A DNA stretch of 14,197 nt, taken from positions 1-14,197 of the forward strand of contig URRN01000032.1 of NCBI GenBank assembly GCA_900550185.1. Direction: 5' to 3'. How positions within the stretch are numbered: position 1 is the stretch's first letter; the number at the start of each line of letters is the position of its first letter. This document shows positions 1 through 6,180 of this stretch, one piece after another. The notes under the pieces are model-generated. The model was not told the origin of the DNA, did not search any database, and saw only the letters and a program-made list of their open reading frames with translations. Both the position numbers and the translations under genes were made by a program. The stretch comes from an uncultured Collinsella sp. (GTDB lineage: Bacteria; Actinomycetota; Coriobacteriia; Coriobacteriales; Coriobacteriaceae).

Positions 1-100
1 CGTCCGGCTGAGTCTGGGAAGAGGTGCCGGGCGGCGGGCGGAGCATGGCCACCGGACCCATCGAAACACATCTCCACCATTCCTTCAACTGGGAAAATGG

Positions 101-133
101 CGCCCCCGGGTCCCGGATAGGACCTCGGGGGCG
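101..133. terminator. GC-rich hairpin, probable terminator of an upstream gene
   Basis: CGCCCCCG (101-108) pairs with CGGGGGCG (126-133), and GGTCC (109-113) with GGACC (120-124), leaving one bulged T at 125 and a short loop. Only a weak T-rich tail follows on the plus strand, so it may be a terminator or a stable 3' end. The stretch 1-338 otherwise shows no convincing gene apart from a possible leader peptide at 253-318. A smaller inverted repeat, GGTTGA (175-180) / TCAACC (190-195), lies between this hairpin and the first operon. Confidence 0.5.
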
Positions 134-252
134 TTCGGTTAACTGCGGGAGCGTGCCATCAGCTCAATGTGTTCGGTTGAGATCGGAAATCAACCTTCGC
201 GCGTGGGCGTAAACTTTTAGTTGGGCAAATCCGGCAGATTGGAGCTTGAAAC

Positions 253-318
253 ATGAGGGATATGCACCTCATGTCGCTCATAAAACGTCTCCTGACCTCG
301 AAGGAGAACGTTTTTTAG
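253..318 (+). CDS. Possible 21-residue leader peptide upstream of the phosphoesterase operon
   Basis: A short reading frame begins at an ATG at 253, eight bases after a GGAG motif (241-244), and ends at TAG (316-318), twenty bases before the first phosphoesterase gene. The peptide starts MRDMHLMSLIKRLL and matches nothing I recognise. The well-placed ribosome site and its position just ahead of an operon are the only evidence. It could be a regulatory leader or chance. Confidence 0.2.
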   Translation: MRDMHLMSLIKRLLTSKENVF

Positions 319-338
319 CGACAGAAGGAGACATAAAT

Positions 339-977
339 ATGATCTGGTTTACCAGCGACACCCACTTCGGGCATGAGAACGTGCTGAAGTTCACCGACCG
401 CCCGTGGGAGACGATTTGGCAGATGAACGACGCCATCGTCGACAGCATCAACGGCAGGGTTGCCGTGGACGACGAACTCTACATCCTGGGTGATTTCTCA
501 TTCAAGATGACCGCCCAGGACGCCTATGGGCTTCGCAAGCGGATTGCCTGCAGACGCATCCACCTCGTCTCGGGAAACCACGACAAGGACTGGACCCAGC
601 CGGCGGTCGCGGGCGCCTTCACCGTGGAGCCGCCGATCTGCGTGCTCAAGATCGACGTGCAGAAGATCGTCCTGTGTCATTACCCCATGGCCGACTGGCA
701 GGGCATGAGCCATGGATCGTGGCACCTTCACGGACACATCCACAGCAGCGGTGGCGCGTACAACGAGTTCAACCGCAAGCAGGGTCTTCTGCGCTACGAC
801 GTCGGTTGCGATGCCAACGGGCACTCCCCGGTGAGCCTCGACGAGCTGAGGGAATGGTTCGCCGGAGTCGACGAGCCGTGCGGCCGTGTGAAATGGCCCT
901 GGTGGGTCAACGAGACCGGCGACAGGCAGGTCGAGCGCGAGCTGGCGGCGTACAAGAGGGAAGAGGTGATTCGATGA
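339..977 (+). CDS. Calcineurin-like metallophosphoesterase, first of three
   Basis: A 212-residue soluble metallophosphoesterase, predicted to use a two-metal centre to hydrolyse a phosphoester; the substrate is unknown. The family signature is complete: D-x-H (D7, H9), GD (G51-D52), GNHD (79-82), a metal-ligand His in LCHYP (H114) and GHIH (132-135). Residues 154-168 carry the D-V-G-C-D-x-N-G-H-x-P-V-S-L stretch usual in this phage- and plasmid-borne subfamily. The ATG at 339 is chosen because AGAAGGAG (323-330) lies eight bases upstream and the protein then opens directly with the first beta strand and metal motif; an in-frame TTG at 246 would add unrelated residues. The stop overlaps the next start by four bases (ATGA), so the three phosphoesterases are probably co-translated. 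Length is normal for the family. Confidence 0.9.
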   Translation: MIWFTSDTHFGHENVLKFTDRPWETIWQMNDAIVDSINGRVAVDDELYILGDFSFKMTAQDAYGLRKRIACRRIHLVSGNHDKDWTQPAVAGAFTVEPPICVLKIDVQKIVLCHYPMADWQGMSHGSWHLHGHIHSSGGAYNEFNRKQGLLRYDVGCDANGHSPVSLDELREWFAGVDEPCGRVKWPWWVNETGDRQVERELAAYKREEVIR

Positions 978-1699
978 CGGTTTATGTGACGGGCGACATC
1001 CATAGTGGGCTCGACATGCAAAAGCTCCGCGACTGGGAGCTTGGGGGCAGCCTTACCGGCGACGACTATCTCATCGTTGCCGGTGACTTTGGCTTTCCGT
1101 GGGATTTCTCTGCCGAGGAATGCGCCGATATCGCCTGGCTGGAGTCGCGGCCCTACACGGTACTGTTCGTCGACGGCAACCACGAGCGCTTCGACCACTG
1201 GGAGGAACGCCCCATGGAACCGTGGCACGGCGGGCTGACGCAGCGCCTGTCGGACACCTCGCCCATTCGGCGCCTGACGCGCGGCGAGGTCTTCGAGCTC
1301 GACGGCTCGACAATCTTCACCATGGGCGGTGCCACGAGCGTGGACAGGGAATACCGCGTTCCGTATTCCAGCTGGTGGCCTCAGGAGCTCCCGGATGAGC
1401 GCGATTTCGATGCCGCGCGGGCAAAGCTCGACGAGGTCGGCTGGAAGGTCGACTGCGTCATCACCCATACCTGTGCCACGCGCATGCTCTCGCCGACGCT
1501 CTATCCGGACCCGGGCTGGGAACGCCCTGATGTGGACCGGCTGACCGGATTCCTCGACGAGCTCGAGGACCGCCTGGACTACAAGCGCTGGTATTACGGC
1601 CATTTTCACCGAGACGGCAACCCGGACGAACGTCATACCGTACTGTACGACCGGATCGTGAGGCTCGGGGACAAACTCCTGCCGTGGGGTGCGTACTGA
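974..1699 (+). CDS. Calcineurin-like metallophosphoesterase, second of three
   Basis: A 241-residue metallophosphoesterase from a different subfamily than the gene before it and clearly paralogous to the gene after it. Metal-site motifs are D8-x-H10 in VTGDIH, GDFGF (D38), GNHE (N69, H70), ITHT (H165) and GHFH (H210, H212). Shared landmarks with the third gene include the LTRGEVFELDG and MGGA segments near residues 101-120 and the SWWPxExP motif at 133-140, which may line the substrate pocket. It starts inside the end of the upstream gene (ATGA overlap) with AAGAGGTG of that gene serving as ribosome site. No membrane segment or signal peptide, so it is cytoplasmic. Substrate cannot be deduced; candidates are nucleotides, protein phosphate or nucleic-acid ends. 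Confidence 0.88.
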   Translation: MTVYVTGDIHSGLDMQKLRDWELGGSLTGDDYLIVAGDFGFPWDFSAEECADIAWLESRPYTVLFVDGNHERFDHWEERPMEPWHGGLTQRLSDTSPIRRLTRGEVFELDGSTIFTMGGATSVDREYRVPYSSWWPQELPDERDFDAARAKLDEVGWKVDCVITHTCATRMLSPTLYPDPGWERPDVDRLTGFLDELEDRLDYKRWYYGHFHRDGNPDERHTVLYDRIVRLGDKLLPWGAY

Positions 1700-2436
1700 T
1701 GGCTATCTATGTGACAGGAGACGTGCACGGCAGGGCCGAGTACGGGTCCAGCCGGTTTGCTTTCAAAAATTGGCCGCTGGGCCGGACCCTGACGCGCGAT
1801 GACGCGGTGATCGTGGCCGGCGACTTCGGCTTTGTCTGGGATGGGTCCAACGCCGAAAAATACTGGCTCGACTGGCTCGAGTCGAAGCCCTGGACCACAT
1901 GCTTCGTGGACGGCAACCATGAGAACCATCACGCCTTGGCTAATCTGCCGGTACGGGAGTGGAACGGCGGGCTCGTCCATCAGGTGCGACCGCACGTGCT
2001 GCACCTGATGCGCGGAGAGGTGTTCGACATCGACGGGCTCACGGTCCTTGCCATGGGCGGTGCCGCGAGCAACGACAGGCAGTATCGCAGGGAGGGGAGG
2101 AGCTGGTGGCCCGAGGAGATGCCGAGCGAGGAAGAGATGGAGCACTGCCGCGCCTCGCTCGACCGCGTGGGCTGGAAAGTCGACCACGTTGTGACTCACG
2201 AGGCTCCTGCCGCCCTTGCTGAGGGGCTGTGCCGCGAACGCGGACGTGAGTACCGCGGAGATCCGCTGCAAACCTTCCTAGGCGAGCTCGACGGACGGCT
2301 CGATTACTGCGCCTGGTTCTTCGGACATTACCACGGTGACGAATGGCTCGACGCCGGGCATCGCTTGATCTACCAAGACATCGTGCCGATCGAAGATGCT
2401 ACGCCCGGTTCTAGGAACCTTCTGGAAGCGCTCTAG
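1699..2436 (+). CDS. Calcineurin-like metallophosphoesterase, third of three
   Basis: A 245-residue paralogue of the preceding gene, with the same motif order: D8-x-H10 (VTGDVH), GDFGF (D42), GNHE (N73, H74), VTHE (H167) and GHYH (H210, H212). The LMRGEVFDIDG and MGGA blocks (103-122) and the SWWPEEMP block (135-142) match the second gene almost residue for residue, so the pair arose by duplication and then diverged. The ATG overlaps the preceding TGA by one base (TGATG), which fixes the start and implies translational coupling. The C-terminal tail (about 230-245) overlaps a downstream hairpin. All metal ligands are kept, so both paralogues should be active; substrate unknown. Confidence 0.88.
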   Translation: MAIYVTGDVHGRAEYGSSRFAFKNWPLGRTLTRDDAVIVAGDFGFVWDGSNAEKYWLDWLESKPWTTCFVDGNHENHHALANLPVREWNGGLVHQVRPHVLHLMRGEVFDIDGLTVLAMGGAASNDRQYRREGRSWWPEEMPSEEEMEHCRASLDRVGWKVDHVVTHEAPAALAEGLCRERGREYRGDPLQTFLGELDGRLDYCAWFFGHYHGDEWLDAGHRLIYQDIVPIEDATPGSRNLLEAL

Positions 2437-2449
2437 AAGATTCCTAGAA
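2409..2449. terminator. Stem-loop between convergent genes
   Basis: TTCTAGGAA (2409-2417) pairs with TTCCTAGAA (2441-2449), and CTTCT (2419-2423) with AGAAG (2435-2439), giving a 14-bp stem with one C/A mismatch. It spans the stop codon of the third phosphoesterase gene and lies between two convergent genes, which fits a bidirectional terminator or mRNA-stabilising 3' end. No strong T-run follows on either strand. Confidence 0.45.
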
Positions 2450-2478
2450 ATCAGTAGCCTGACAGGAGAAGCGCGGGG

Positions 2479-3057
2479 CTACTCGTCCTTCATCTGGGTC
2501 ATGACCTCGACCTTAGCCTCGGCCACGGCCGCCCGCTGTTCGGTTGCAGCGAGGCGGTCCTTGAGGGCGGCGACCTCGGCCATCAGGTCGCGCTGGGCCA
2601 GGAGTGCGTCGTTCAACTCGGCTTGGGCTTTCAGCGCGGCGTCACGCTCGCCGCGCAGTCGCTCGATCTCATCGACCATGGCCACGGCCTCGGCATGGAG
2701 TTGGACGACCTGCCTGTCGAGTTCCCGAGCATCGGCGAGATATCTGACGCTCGCGGCATGGAGCTCGTTGTTCTCGAGCTCGAGGCTCGCGGTATCGAGT
2801 TCGAACTTCTCCTCTATAAAGGCGACCCGCTCATTGCAGTCGGCCTCAATCTTTTCATTCCGATCCGTCGCCTCGGCGAGCTTGCGGCTGAATTCACCCA
2901 CCTGGGCCATGAGCAGTGCGTTCTCGGTCCTGAGGTCGGCAGTCTCGCGCAGCAGCTTCTCCCGCCATGTCGCCTCGATCCGTTCGGCAGCCTCATCGAG
3001 GACGGCCTTCACGCCGGATGTCTCGCTGATTTTCTTTTCGCTCGGATTGTCTGCCAT
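2479..3057 (-). CDS. Long coiled-coil protein of unknown function
   Basis: A 192-residue, highly charged, Glu/Ala/Leu-rich protein that is almost wholly alpha-helical coiled coil from about residue 15 to the end, with a short acidic-polar head. Heptad-like spacing of Leu, Ala and Val runs through most of the chain. No signal peptide, membrane segment or catalytic motif is visible. The ATG at 3057 is preferred over an in-frame one 15 bases upstream because GGAG lies nine bases before it. The sequence resembles DNA-binding 'KfrA-type' plasmid proteins and phage scaffold-like proteins only in general character; no specific family can be claimed. It stands alone between the convergent phosphoesterase operon and the recombinase gene, behind a leader with a strong hairpin. 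Confidence 0.75.
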   Translation of the reverse strand: MADNPSEKKISETSGVKAVLDEAAERIEATWREKLLRETADLRTENALLMAQVGEFSRKLAEATDRNEKIEADCNERVAFIEEKFELDTASLELENNELHAASVRYLADARELDRQVVQLHAEAVAMVDEIERLRGERDAALKAQAELNDALLAQRDLMAEVAALKDRLAATEQRAAVAEAKVEVMTQMKDE

Positions 3058-3070
3058 GGTGCGGCACTCC

Positions 3071-3134
3071 AATCAACAACGGCATGGCTCCGCCATGCCA
3101 TATGGCTGGGAACAATGCACGGCCGCTGTTGATT
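3071..3134 (-). promoter_or_regulatory. Nested hairpins in the leader of the coiled-coil gene
   Basis: GGCATGGC (3081-3088) and GCCATGCC (3092-3099) form a perfect 8-bp stem with a three-base loop, within 25 bases of the start codon of the coiled-coil gene. An outer inverted pair, AATCAAC (3071-3077) and GTTGATT (3128-3134), encloses it and covers part of the ribosome-site region. It could restrain translation or act as an operator. Further upstream (3223-3229 and 3241-3247) CGCACTC occurs twice in direct orientation around an AT-rich TATATAG core. Confidence 0.4.
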
Positions 3135-3251
3135 TGTAGTCATCCTGCGATCGGTGAGTTCTAAAAGGCGTCTCAAGTCATACGTTATGCGTTCACGCAG
3201 GGGGTTTCAGTTGGAGAAATACCGCACTCTTATATAGTAGCGCACTCGGAT

Positions 3252-3836
3252 TTATCTTCTGACGCCCACCAATCCGCGTTCACGGAGGATGCGGTACAAA
3301 GTCGATTTCGATATACCGGTGGCGGCGCAGATGTCGGGGATGGGCGTTTCCCGCGCAAGATAGAGTTTCACGGCAGCATCGGCCTTGACGTCCGCGATGC
3401 GCGGGCGGCCCCCGACGTTGCCACCATGGTTCCGTTTTACGGCGATGCCCTCGGCCTGGCGCTGCTTGATCAGGTCGCGCTCGAGCTCGGCGGTGCAGGC
3501 GTGAGTGCCGAGGACGAATCGACCGAAGGCGGTATCGAGGTCGACCGGCTGTTTCAAGGAAGTTAGCTTCACGCCGAGATTTCGGAACATAAGGTCGTAG
3601 TTCAGCAATTGCCTGGTCGATCTGGTTAGGCGCTCCCAGGACTCGACCACCACTTCATCGCCGGCCTTCATCTTCTTGAACAGACGCTTCTGCTGAGTTC
3701 GGTCGCCGTCCTTGGCACCCGTGACCTTGTCTTTGTAGATATGGCCATAGGGCACGCCGGCGTTGACCAACGCCTCGATTTGCCTATCTAGCTTCTGATC
3801 CTTCGTGCTCACGCGAGCGTATCCGTATCTGGTCAT
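3252..3836 (-). CDS. Small serine recombinase (resolvase/invertase type)
   Basis: A 194-residue site-specific recombinase. The catalytic N-terminal domain begins YGYARVSTKDQ with nucleophile S10 and R8, continues with the E-R-L-T-R-S block (R69, R72; the usual form is D-R-L-x-R-S) and ends in the long dimerisation helix with the E-L-E-R-D-L-I-x-x-R motif near 117-125. A GRPR linker (143-146) leads to a Hin-type helix-turn-helix at about 150-188 (ICAATGISKSTLYRIL). The length is standard for a resolvase/invertase, so the protein is intact. The start at 3836 is set by AGGAGG six bases upstream; an in-frame upstream extension is basic and unlike the family. Role: resolving cointegrates or plasmid multimers, or inverting a nearby segment. 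An 8-bp-arm inverted repeat (3906-3949) lies just upstream and could be part of its target site. Confidence 0.92.
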   Translation of the reverse strand: MTRYGYARVSTKDQKLDRQIEALVNAGVPYGHIYKDKVTGAKDGDRTQQKRLFKKMKAGDEVVVESWERLTRSTRQLLNYDLMFRNLGVKLTSLKQPVDLDTAFGRFVLGTHACTAELERDLIKQRQAEGIAVKRNHGGNVGGRPRIADVKADAAVKLYLARETPIPDICAATGISKSTLYRILRERGLVGVRR

Positions 3837-3905
3837 TTTCAGCCTCCTGCCTTGTCTTTTGATTTTCTCATGGGAATGCAAGTGGAGGTTTTGACACTGG
3901 GTTTT

Positions 3906-3949
3906 GGCACTCGCTGTTCACGGCATCGAGGGTTCGGTTTTCGAGTGCC
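3906..3949. repeat. Inverted repeat upstream of the recombinase, possible target site or operator
   Basis: GGCACTCG (3906-3913) and CGAGTGCC (3942-3949) form a perfect 8-bp inverted repeat around a 28-base centre, about 70 bases ahead of the recombinase start. Resolvases commonly bind sites with inverted ends next to their own gene. The total of 44 bases is longer than a classical single subsite, so the assignment is tentative. Confidence 0.35.
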
Positions 3950-3997
3950 GCGCGGCATACGTTTTGGGACGAACGGCTAATGGAATATGTTGGGACG

Positions 3998-4035
3998 GAT
4001 AGTATTCTACTACCAAATAGTAGTAGAATACTATC
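3998..4035. promoter_or_regulatory. 16-bp-arm palindrome, likely operator of the toxin-antitoxin pair
   Basis: GATAGTATTCTACTAC (3998-4013) and its exact reverse complement (4020-4035) are separated by six bases. The element is AT-rich and ends only nine bases before the ribosome site of the next gene, so it must lie in its promoter or 5' leader. Autoregulating ribbon-helix-helix antitoxins bind palindromes in just this position. Confidence 0.55.
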
Positions 4036-4052
4036 GTAAAGATTGGAGGCTC

Positions 4053-4319
4053 ATGGTCCGGATACACCAGAGAGTTCACGAGCGGCACCCCGAGCTAGAT
4101 GACGGTGATGTCGAGGCGGCGTGGGAGAGCTACTGCTTCGCAGCCGTCCGCATACCCGGGGAGCGCGAGATGCGGACGGGTTACGACCCGCAAGGCCGGT
4201 ACATCGAGATGGTCGGTGTCCTCCTGGCCGACGGCGCGTGGCTCGTCTACCACGCCATGACGCCGCCGAGCAAGAAGACGCTGAGGGAGATCGAGAACGC
4301 GAGAAGGAGAGGTTACTGA
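4053..4319 (+). CDS. BrnT/RelE-like putative toxin
   Basis: An 88-residue basic protein. The order of its elements, an N-terminal helix (HERHPELDDGDVEAAW), then strands around R-T-G-Y-D-x-x-G-R-Y-I-E and a closing V-Y-H-A-M-T-P-P-S-K-K-T-L-R-E helix, resembles BrnT-type members of the RelE ribonuclease fold, where the final Arg/Lys-rich segment contributes to RNA cleavage. Family membership is inferred from this pattern and from its partner: it overlaps a ribbon-helix-helix gene by one base, and BrnT toxins also precede their antitoxin. Start at 4053 follows GGAGG (4045-4049) at a short three-base spacing. If real, it would cut translated mRNA under stress when the partner is degraded. It could instead be an unrelated small protein of a two-gene unit. 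Confidence 0.6.
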   Translation: MVRIHQRVHERHPELDDGDVEAAWESYCFAAVRIPGEREMRTGYDPQGRYIEMVGVLLADGAWLVYHAMTPPSKKTLREIENARRRGY

Positions 4320-4600
4320 TGGAATATAGGCTTGCAAACGGATCCGTTATCACGGATGGGGACATCGAGCGCGAGTGCGCGGAATACGAATCCGGCTCCT
4401 GGGAGGGGAGCCTGGTGAACCTCCGAGTCGGCCGCCCCAGGCTTTCCGAGGTGGAGGCCAACGCAAACCTGTCTTTCAAGTGCCCGAAGACGGGCGCCGA
4501 CCTCATCGAGAGGGCGGCCGCCGCGTGCGGGATGCGGAAGTCGGAGTTTCTGCGCTCGGCCGCGATCGAGAAGGCCGAGAGGATACTCAGGTCGGCATAG
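4319..4600 (+). CDS. Ribbon-helix-helix (CopG-like) putative antitoxin
   Basis: A 93-residue protein with two parts. The N-terminal half (about 8-45) has the T-D-x-D-I-E-R-x-x-x-x-x-E-x-G pattern and a V-G-R-P-R-L turn seen in actinobacterial antitoxin-like proteins, and likely binds the toxin. The C-terminal half (about 50-92: beta strand NLSFKCP, then two helices with S-E-F-L-R-S-A-A-I-E-K-A) is a ribbon-helix-helix DNA-binding fold. The ATG overlaps the preceding TGA by one base, so translation is coupled. It probably represses its own operon by binding the palindrome at 3998-4035. The toxin-first order matches BrnT-BrnA units. Confidence 0.68.
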   Translation: MEYRLANGSVITDGDIERECAEYESGSWEGSLVNLRVGRPRLSEVEANANLSFKCPKTGADLIERAAAACGMRKSEFLRSAAIEKAERILRSA

Positions 4601-4653
4601 CCCCGGCGTGCTTTCCCGGAATCGGCGTTGCCGCAGGGAGTGAGCGGCCTGCG

Positions 4654-4691
4654 CCGCCGTTATGTTAGACATGTCGCTAACATAACGGCGG
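4654..4691. repeat. 15-bp-arm palindrome after the antitoxin gene
   Basis: CCGCCGTTATGTTAG (4654-4668) and its exact reverse complement (4677-4691) surround eight bases. There is no T-run on either side, so it is not a typical intrinsic terminator. It may be a stabilising 3' hairpin, a second protein site, or a recombination site. It has the same overall length (38 bases) as the palindrome ahead of the gene pair. The ten bases GTTAAGTCGT adjoin it at 4691-4700 and recur at 4759-4768. Confidence 0.5.
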
Positions 4692-4736
4692 TTAAGTCGT
4701 GCCGCGGGTCGGGGCATCCGCACCACCACAGGTTCA

Positions 4737-4837
4737 ATCGCCCCGTAAATCGAATCCTGTTAAGTCGTCTATCTGCGTGTTCATAAACACGCTATTGCCA
4801 TTCCTTAGGTGAGAATCGTGTCCGCACGGGGCGATAT
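4737..4837 (+). other. Structured intergenic region, possible RNA leader
   Basis: ATCGCCCCGT (4737-4746) is the exact reverse complement of ACGGGGCGAT (4828-4837), 81 bases away. Inside lies a 7-bp hairpin, GCGTGTT (4775-4781) / AACACGC (4786-4792), with a four-base loop. This would form a closed multi-element structure ending about 30 bases before the start of the next gene. It may be a cis-acting RNA leader or a small RNA. No known class is recognised. Confidence 0.35.
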
Positions 4838-4869
4838 ATTAGGCAGAACACCCGAGGGAAAGGAATAGC

Positions 4870-5148
4870 ATGAGCGATTCAATGGAAGTCGTGCATCGGC
4901 TCGAGCGCGAGATGGCAGACCGAGCCTCCGCAGTTGAGAAGGTCGACATCTTTAAGGCTCAGTTCAATCAAGCCATCAAGGCCTTCATGGCCGCCGACGA
5001 GGCGGTCCGCAGCCTTAACGACCATGACAGCATCGTTGACACTCAGATCGCCAACGCCATCGACGAGCATCTTCGCGCCATCGACAGGCTCTGCCGTTTC
5101 GGCATCGACGGTGGTTTCGGTAAGAAGCATCCGGTTAAGGAGTACTAG
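4870..5148 (+). CDS. Small hypothetical helical protein
   Basis: A 92-residue, probably all-helical cytoplasmic protein with no family I recognise. Residues 1-30 are charged (many Glu, Arg, Asp), 30-75 contain amphipathic helices rich in Ala and Ile, and the end is Gly/Lys-rich (FGKKHPVKEY). A GAGGGAAAGGA ribosome site precedes the ATG. It has its own structured leader and a strong terminator, so it is a single-gene transcription unit. Third codon positions are GC-rich as in the left part of the window, which supports it as a real gene. Size and location among mobile-element genes fit an accessory or phage/plasmid-type protein, but no function can be named. Confidence 0.6.
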   Translation: MSDSMEVVHRLEREMADRASAVEKVDIFKAQFNQAIKAFMAADEAVRSLNDHDSIVDTQIANAIDEHLRAIDRLCRFGIDGGFGKKHPVKEY

Positions 5149-5180
5149 CCTTCCGCATGGCCATGGAAGTAAAGTAGAAG

Positions 5181-5248
5181 AGGGTCGAATCCGAAGCAGT
5201 TCCCGGACAATCGGCGTCCGGCCAGACACTTCGGTTCGACCCTTTCTT
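5181..5248 (+). terminator. Long intrinsic terminator-like hairpin
   Basis: AGGGTCGAA-T-CCGAAG (5181-5196) pairs with CTTCGGTTCGACCCT (5229-5243) as a 15-bp stem with one bulged T. A second stem, CCGGAC (5203-5208) / GTCCGG (5216-5221), caps it, and TTCTT follows. It ends the transcript of the small gene 33 bases upstream. Confidence 0.7.
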
Positions 5249-5315
5249 CCAGGATTCTGTAACAGCTGATTGAATTGCAACGCGCTGGGGCAGGACAGTT
5301 CAAAACTAGCGAGGC

Positions 5316-5486
5316 GTGTCGCCGCGCGAGTAGTCACCGCGATCGACGACGCGATCGTCCATCCGTCGCGACACGGCGCTACCGCCGTTCCCGATGCCGG
5401 TGGCGCGGACGCGGTCGTCACCGGCATCGGGAACGGAGCCGGCATAGCGGTTGCGAATCTCCCTTGCGTAACCGCGGCGCGCAAGG
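5316..5486. repeat. Cluster of three inverted repeats in a gene-free stretch
   Basis: Three hairpins follow one another: GTGTCGC (5316-5322) / GCGACAC (5368-5374); an exact 18-bp inverted repeat, CCGTTCCCGATGCCGGTG (5385-5402) with its reverse complement at 5419-5436; and CCTTGCG (5462-5468) / CGCAAGG (5480-5486). CGCGATCG occurs twice around 5340-5355. The stretch 5149-5515 holds no gene I can support. The plus frame from a TTG at 5270 and the minus frame continuing past the stop codon of the next gene at 5516 both have coding-like codons down to about 5310, so this may be a gene remnant. It may also act as the 3' end of the cluster transcribed from the right. Confidence 0.45.
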
Positions 5487-5515
5487 AGCTCGTCGCGAAC
5501 CGCGGGATCTTCGAG

Positions 5516-6175
5516 CTACTTCACTTCAAACCTTAAGAGCCTTCTCTCTGGCAGATCGGTCATCTTCATCGTATAAGTCCCAGGAAAAGCCTTCTCAAAA
5601 CGGACGGTCTCGTAACCTTCGAAATAGTCGTTGGTGTTTTGCATCATGAATGGGACAAGCAACTCGTTCTCCGCCCCAACCTGTACAGCAAACGCAGCAG
5701 AACCGCCCAGAGCCGGCATTGCCTGCGTTATCAGATCGGTATTGACCACAAAGTCATAGTTTGGCGCAGACTCCGGCACCAAATGCCAAACATACGTTTT
5801 GATTCCGCCTTCGACATTGTCCTTATTCCTGACACGCATCTTCACGGCGATAACACACGTGATGTCGGCGTCCTTCAATTTCGTTTTCGTATCCACGATG
5901 CCATATTTTGAATAATCATCATGCGCACGCTTGAGATACTCGCGCGGCGTGAGCAGCTCTGCCCCGTCTATGCAAAACGAATACCCGTCAGTCGCCACAT
6001 CCTTCGACCCCAGAAACGCCCCATCCATCGAGAGCCATTCGCCCTCCGCATAATATTTCTCAGGAATGACCGTCCGGTTCCCGTTAACGACGCTCACCCT
6101 CATGCCCGCAAGGCCGGTAGCAGCACAGCCGAAAAGAGCAAGCACCGCCCTTCTTGTCCACAGGGTCTTCTTCAT
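5516..6175 (-). CDS. Membrane-anchored DUF5028-like protein
   Basis: A 219-residue protein with one hydrophobic N-terminal segment (about 10-28) after a basic start (KKTLWTRR) and an extracellular domain of about 190 residues. An Arg pair before the hydrophobic stretch and a Cys after L-F-G (C17) hint at a Tat-type signal or a poor lipobox; neither is certain. The outer domain resembles DUF5028: a D-G-Y-S-F-x-I-x-G-A-E-L-L-T-x-x-E-Y-L block (about 63-82), a strand-rich middle with V-I-A-V-K-M-x-V-x-N-x-D-N, an A-M-P-A-L-G-G-S block and a final R-x-L-x-F-E-V-K. Such proteins sit beside ABC exporters. The chosen ATG follows the ATPase stop by five bases; an in-frame GTG at 6184 would overlap it by four. 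Last gene of the cluster, possibly a self-protection or accessory factor at the outer membrane face of the transporter. Confidence 0.72.
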   Translation of the reverse strand: MKKTLWTRRAVLALFGCAATGLAGMRVSVVNGNRTVIPEKYYAEGEWLSMDGAFLGSKDVATDGYSFCIDGAELLTPREYLKRAHDDYSKYGIVDTKTKLKDADITCVIAVKMRVRNKDNVEGGIKTYVWHLVPESAPNYDFVVNTDLITQAMPALGGSAAFAVQVGAENELLVPFMMQNTNDYFEGYETVRFEKAFPGTYTMKMTDLPERRLLRFEVK

Positions 6176-6180
6176 CGCGC

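Noticed and set aside
24..212. Small plus-strand frame at the left end
   Set aside because: It crosses the strong hairpin at 101-133 and has no recognisable content.
246..338. N-terminal extension of the first phosphoesterase from a TTG
   Set aside because: The added residues do not resemble the family and the internal ATG has an excellent ribosome site.
4654..4691. XerC/XerD dif-type site (TTATGTTA half-sites)
   Set aside because: The half-sites face outward instead of inward around a 6-8 base centre, unlike dif.
4731..4756. tRNA T-arm-like GGTTC ... GAATCC
   Set aside because: The two halves are separated by 16 bases and no acceptor, D or anticodon arm can be drawn around them.
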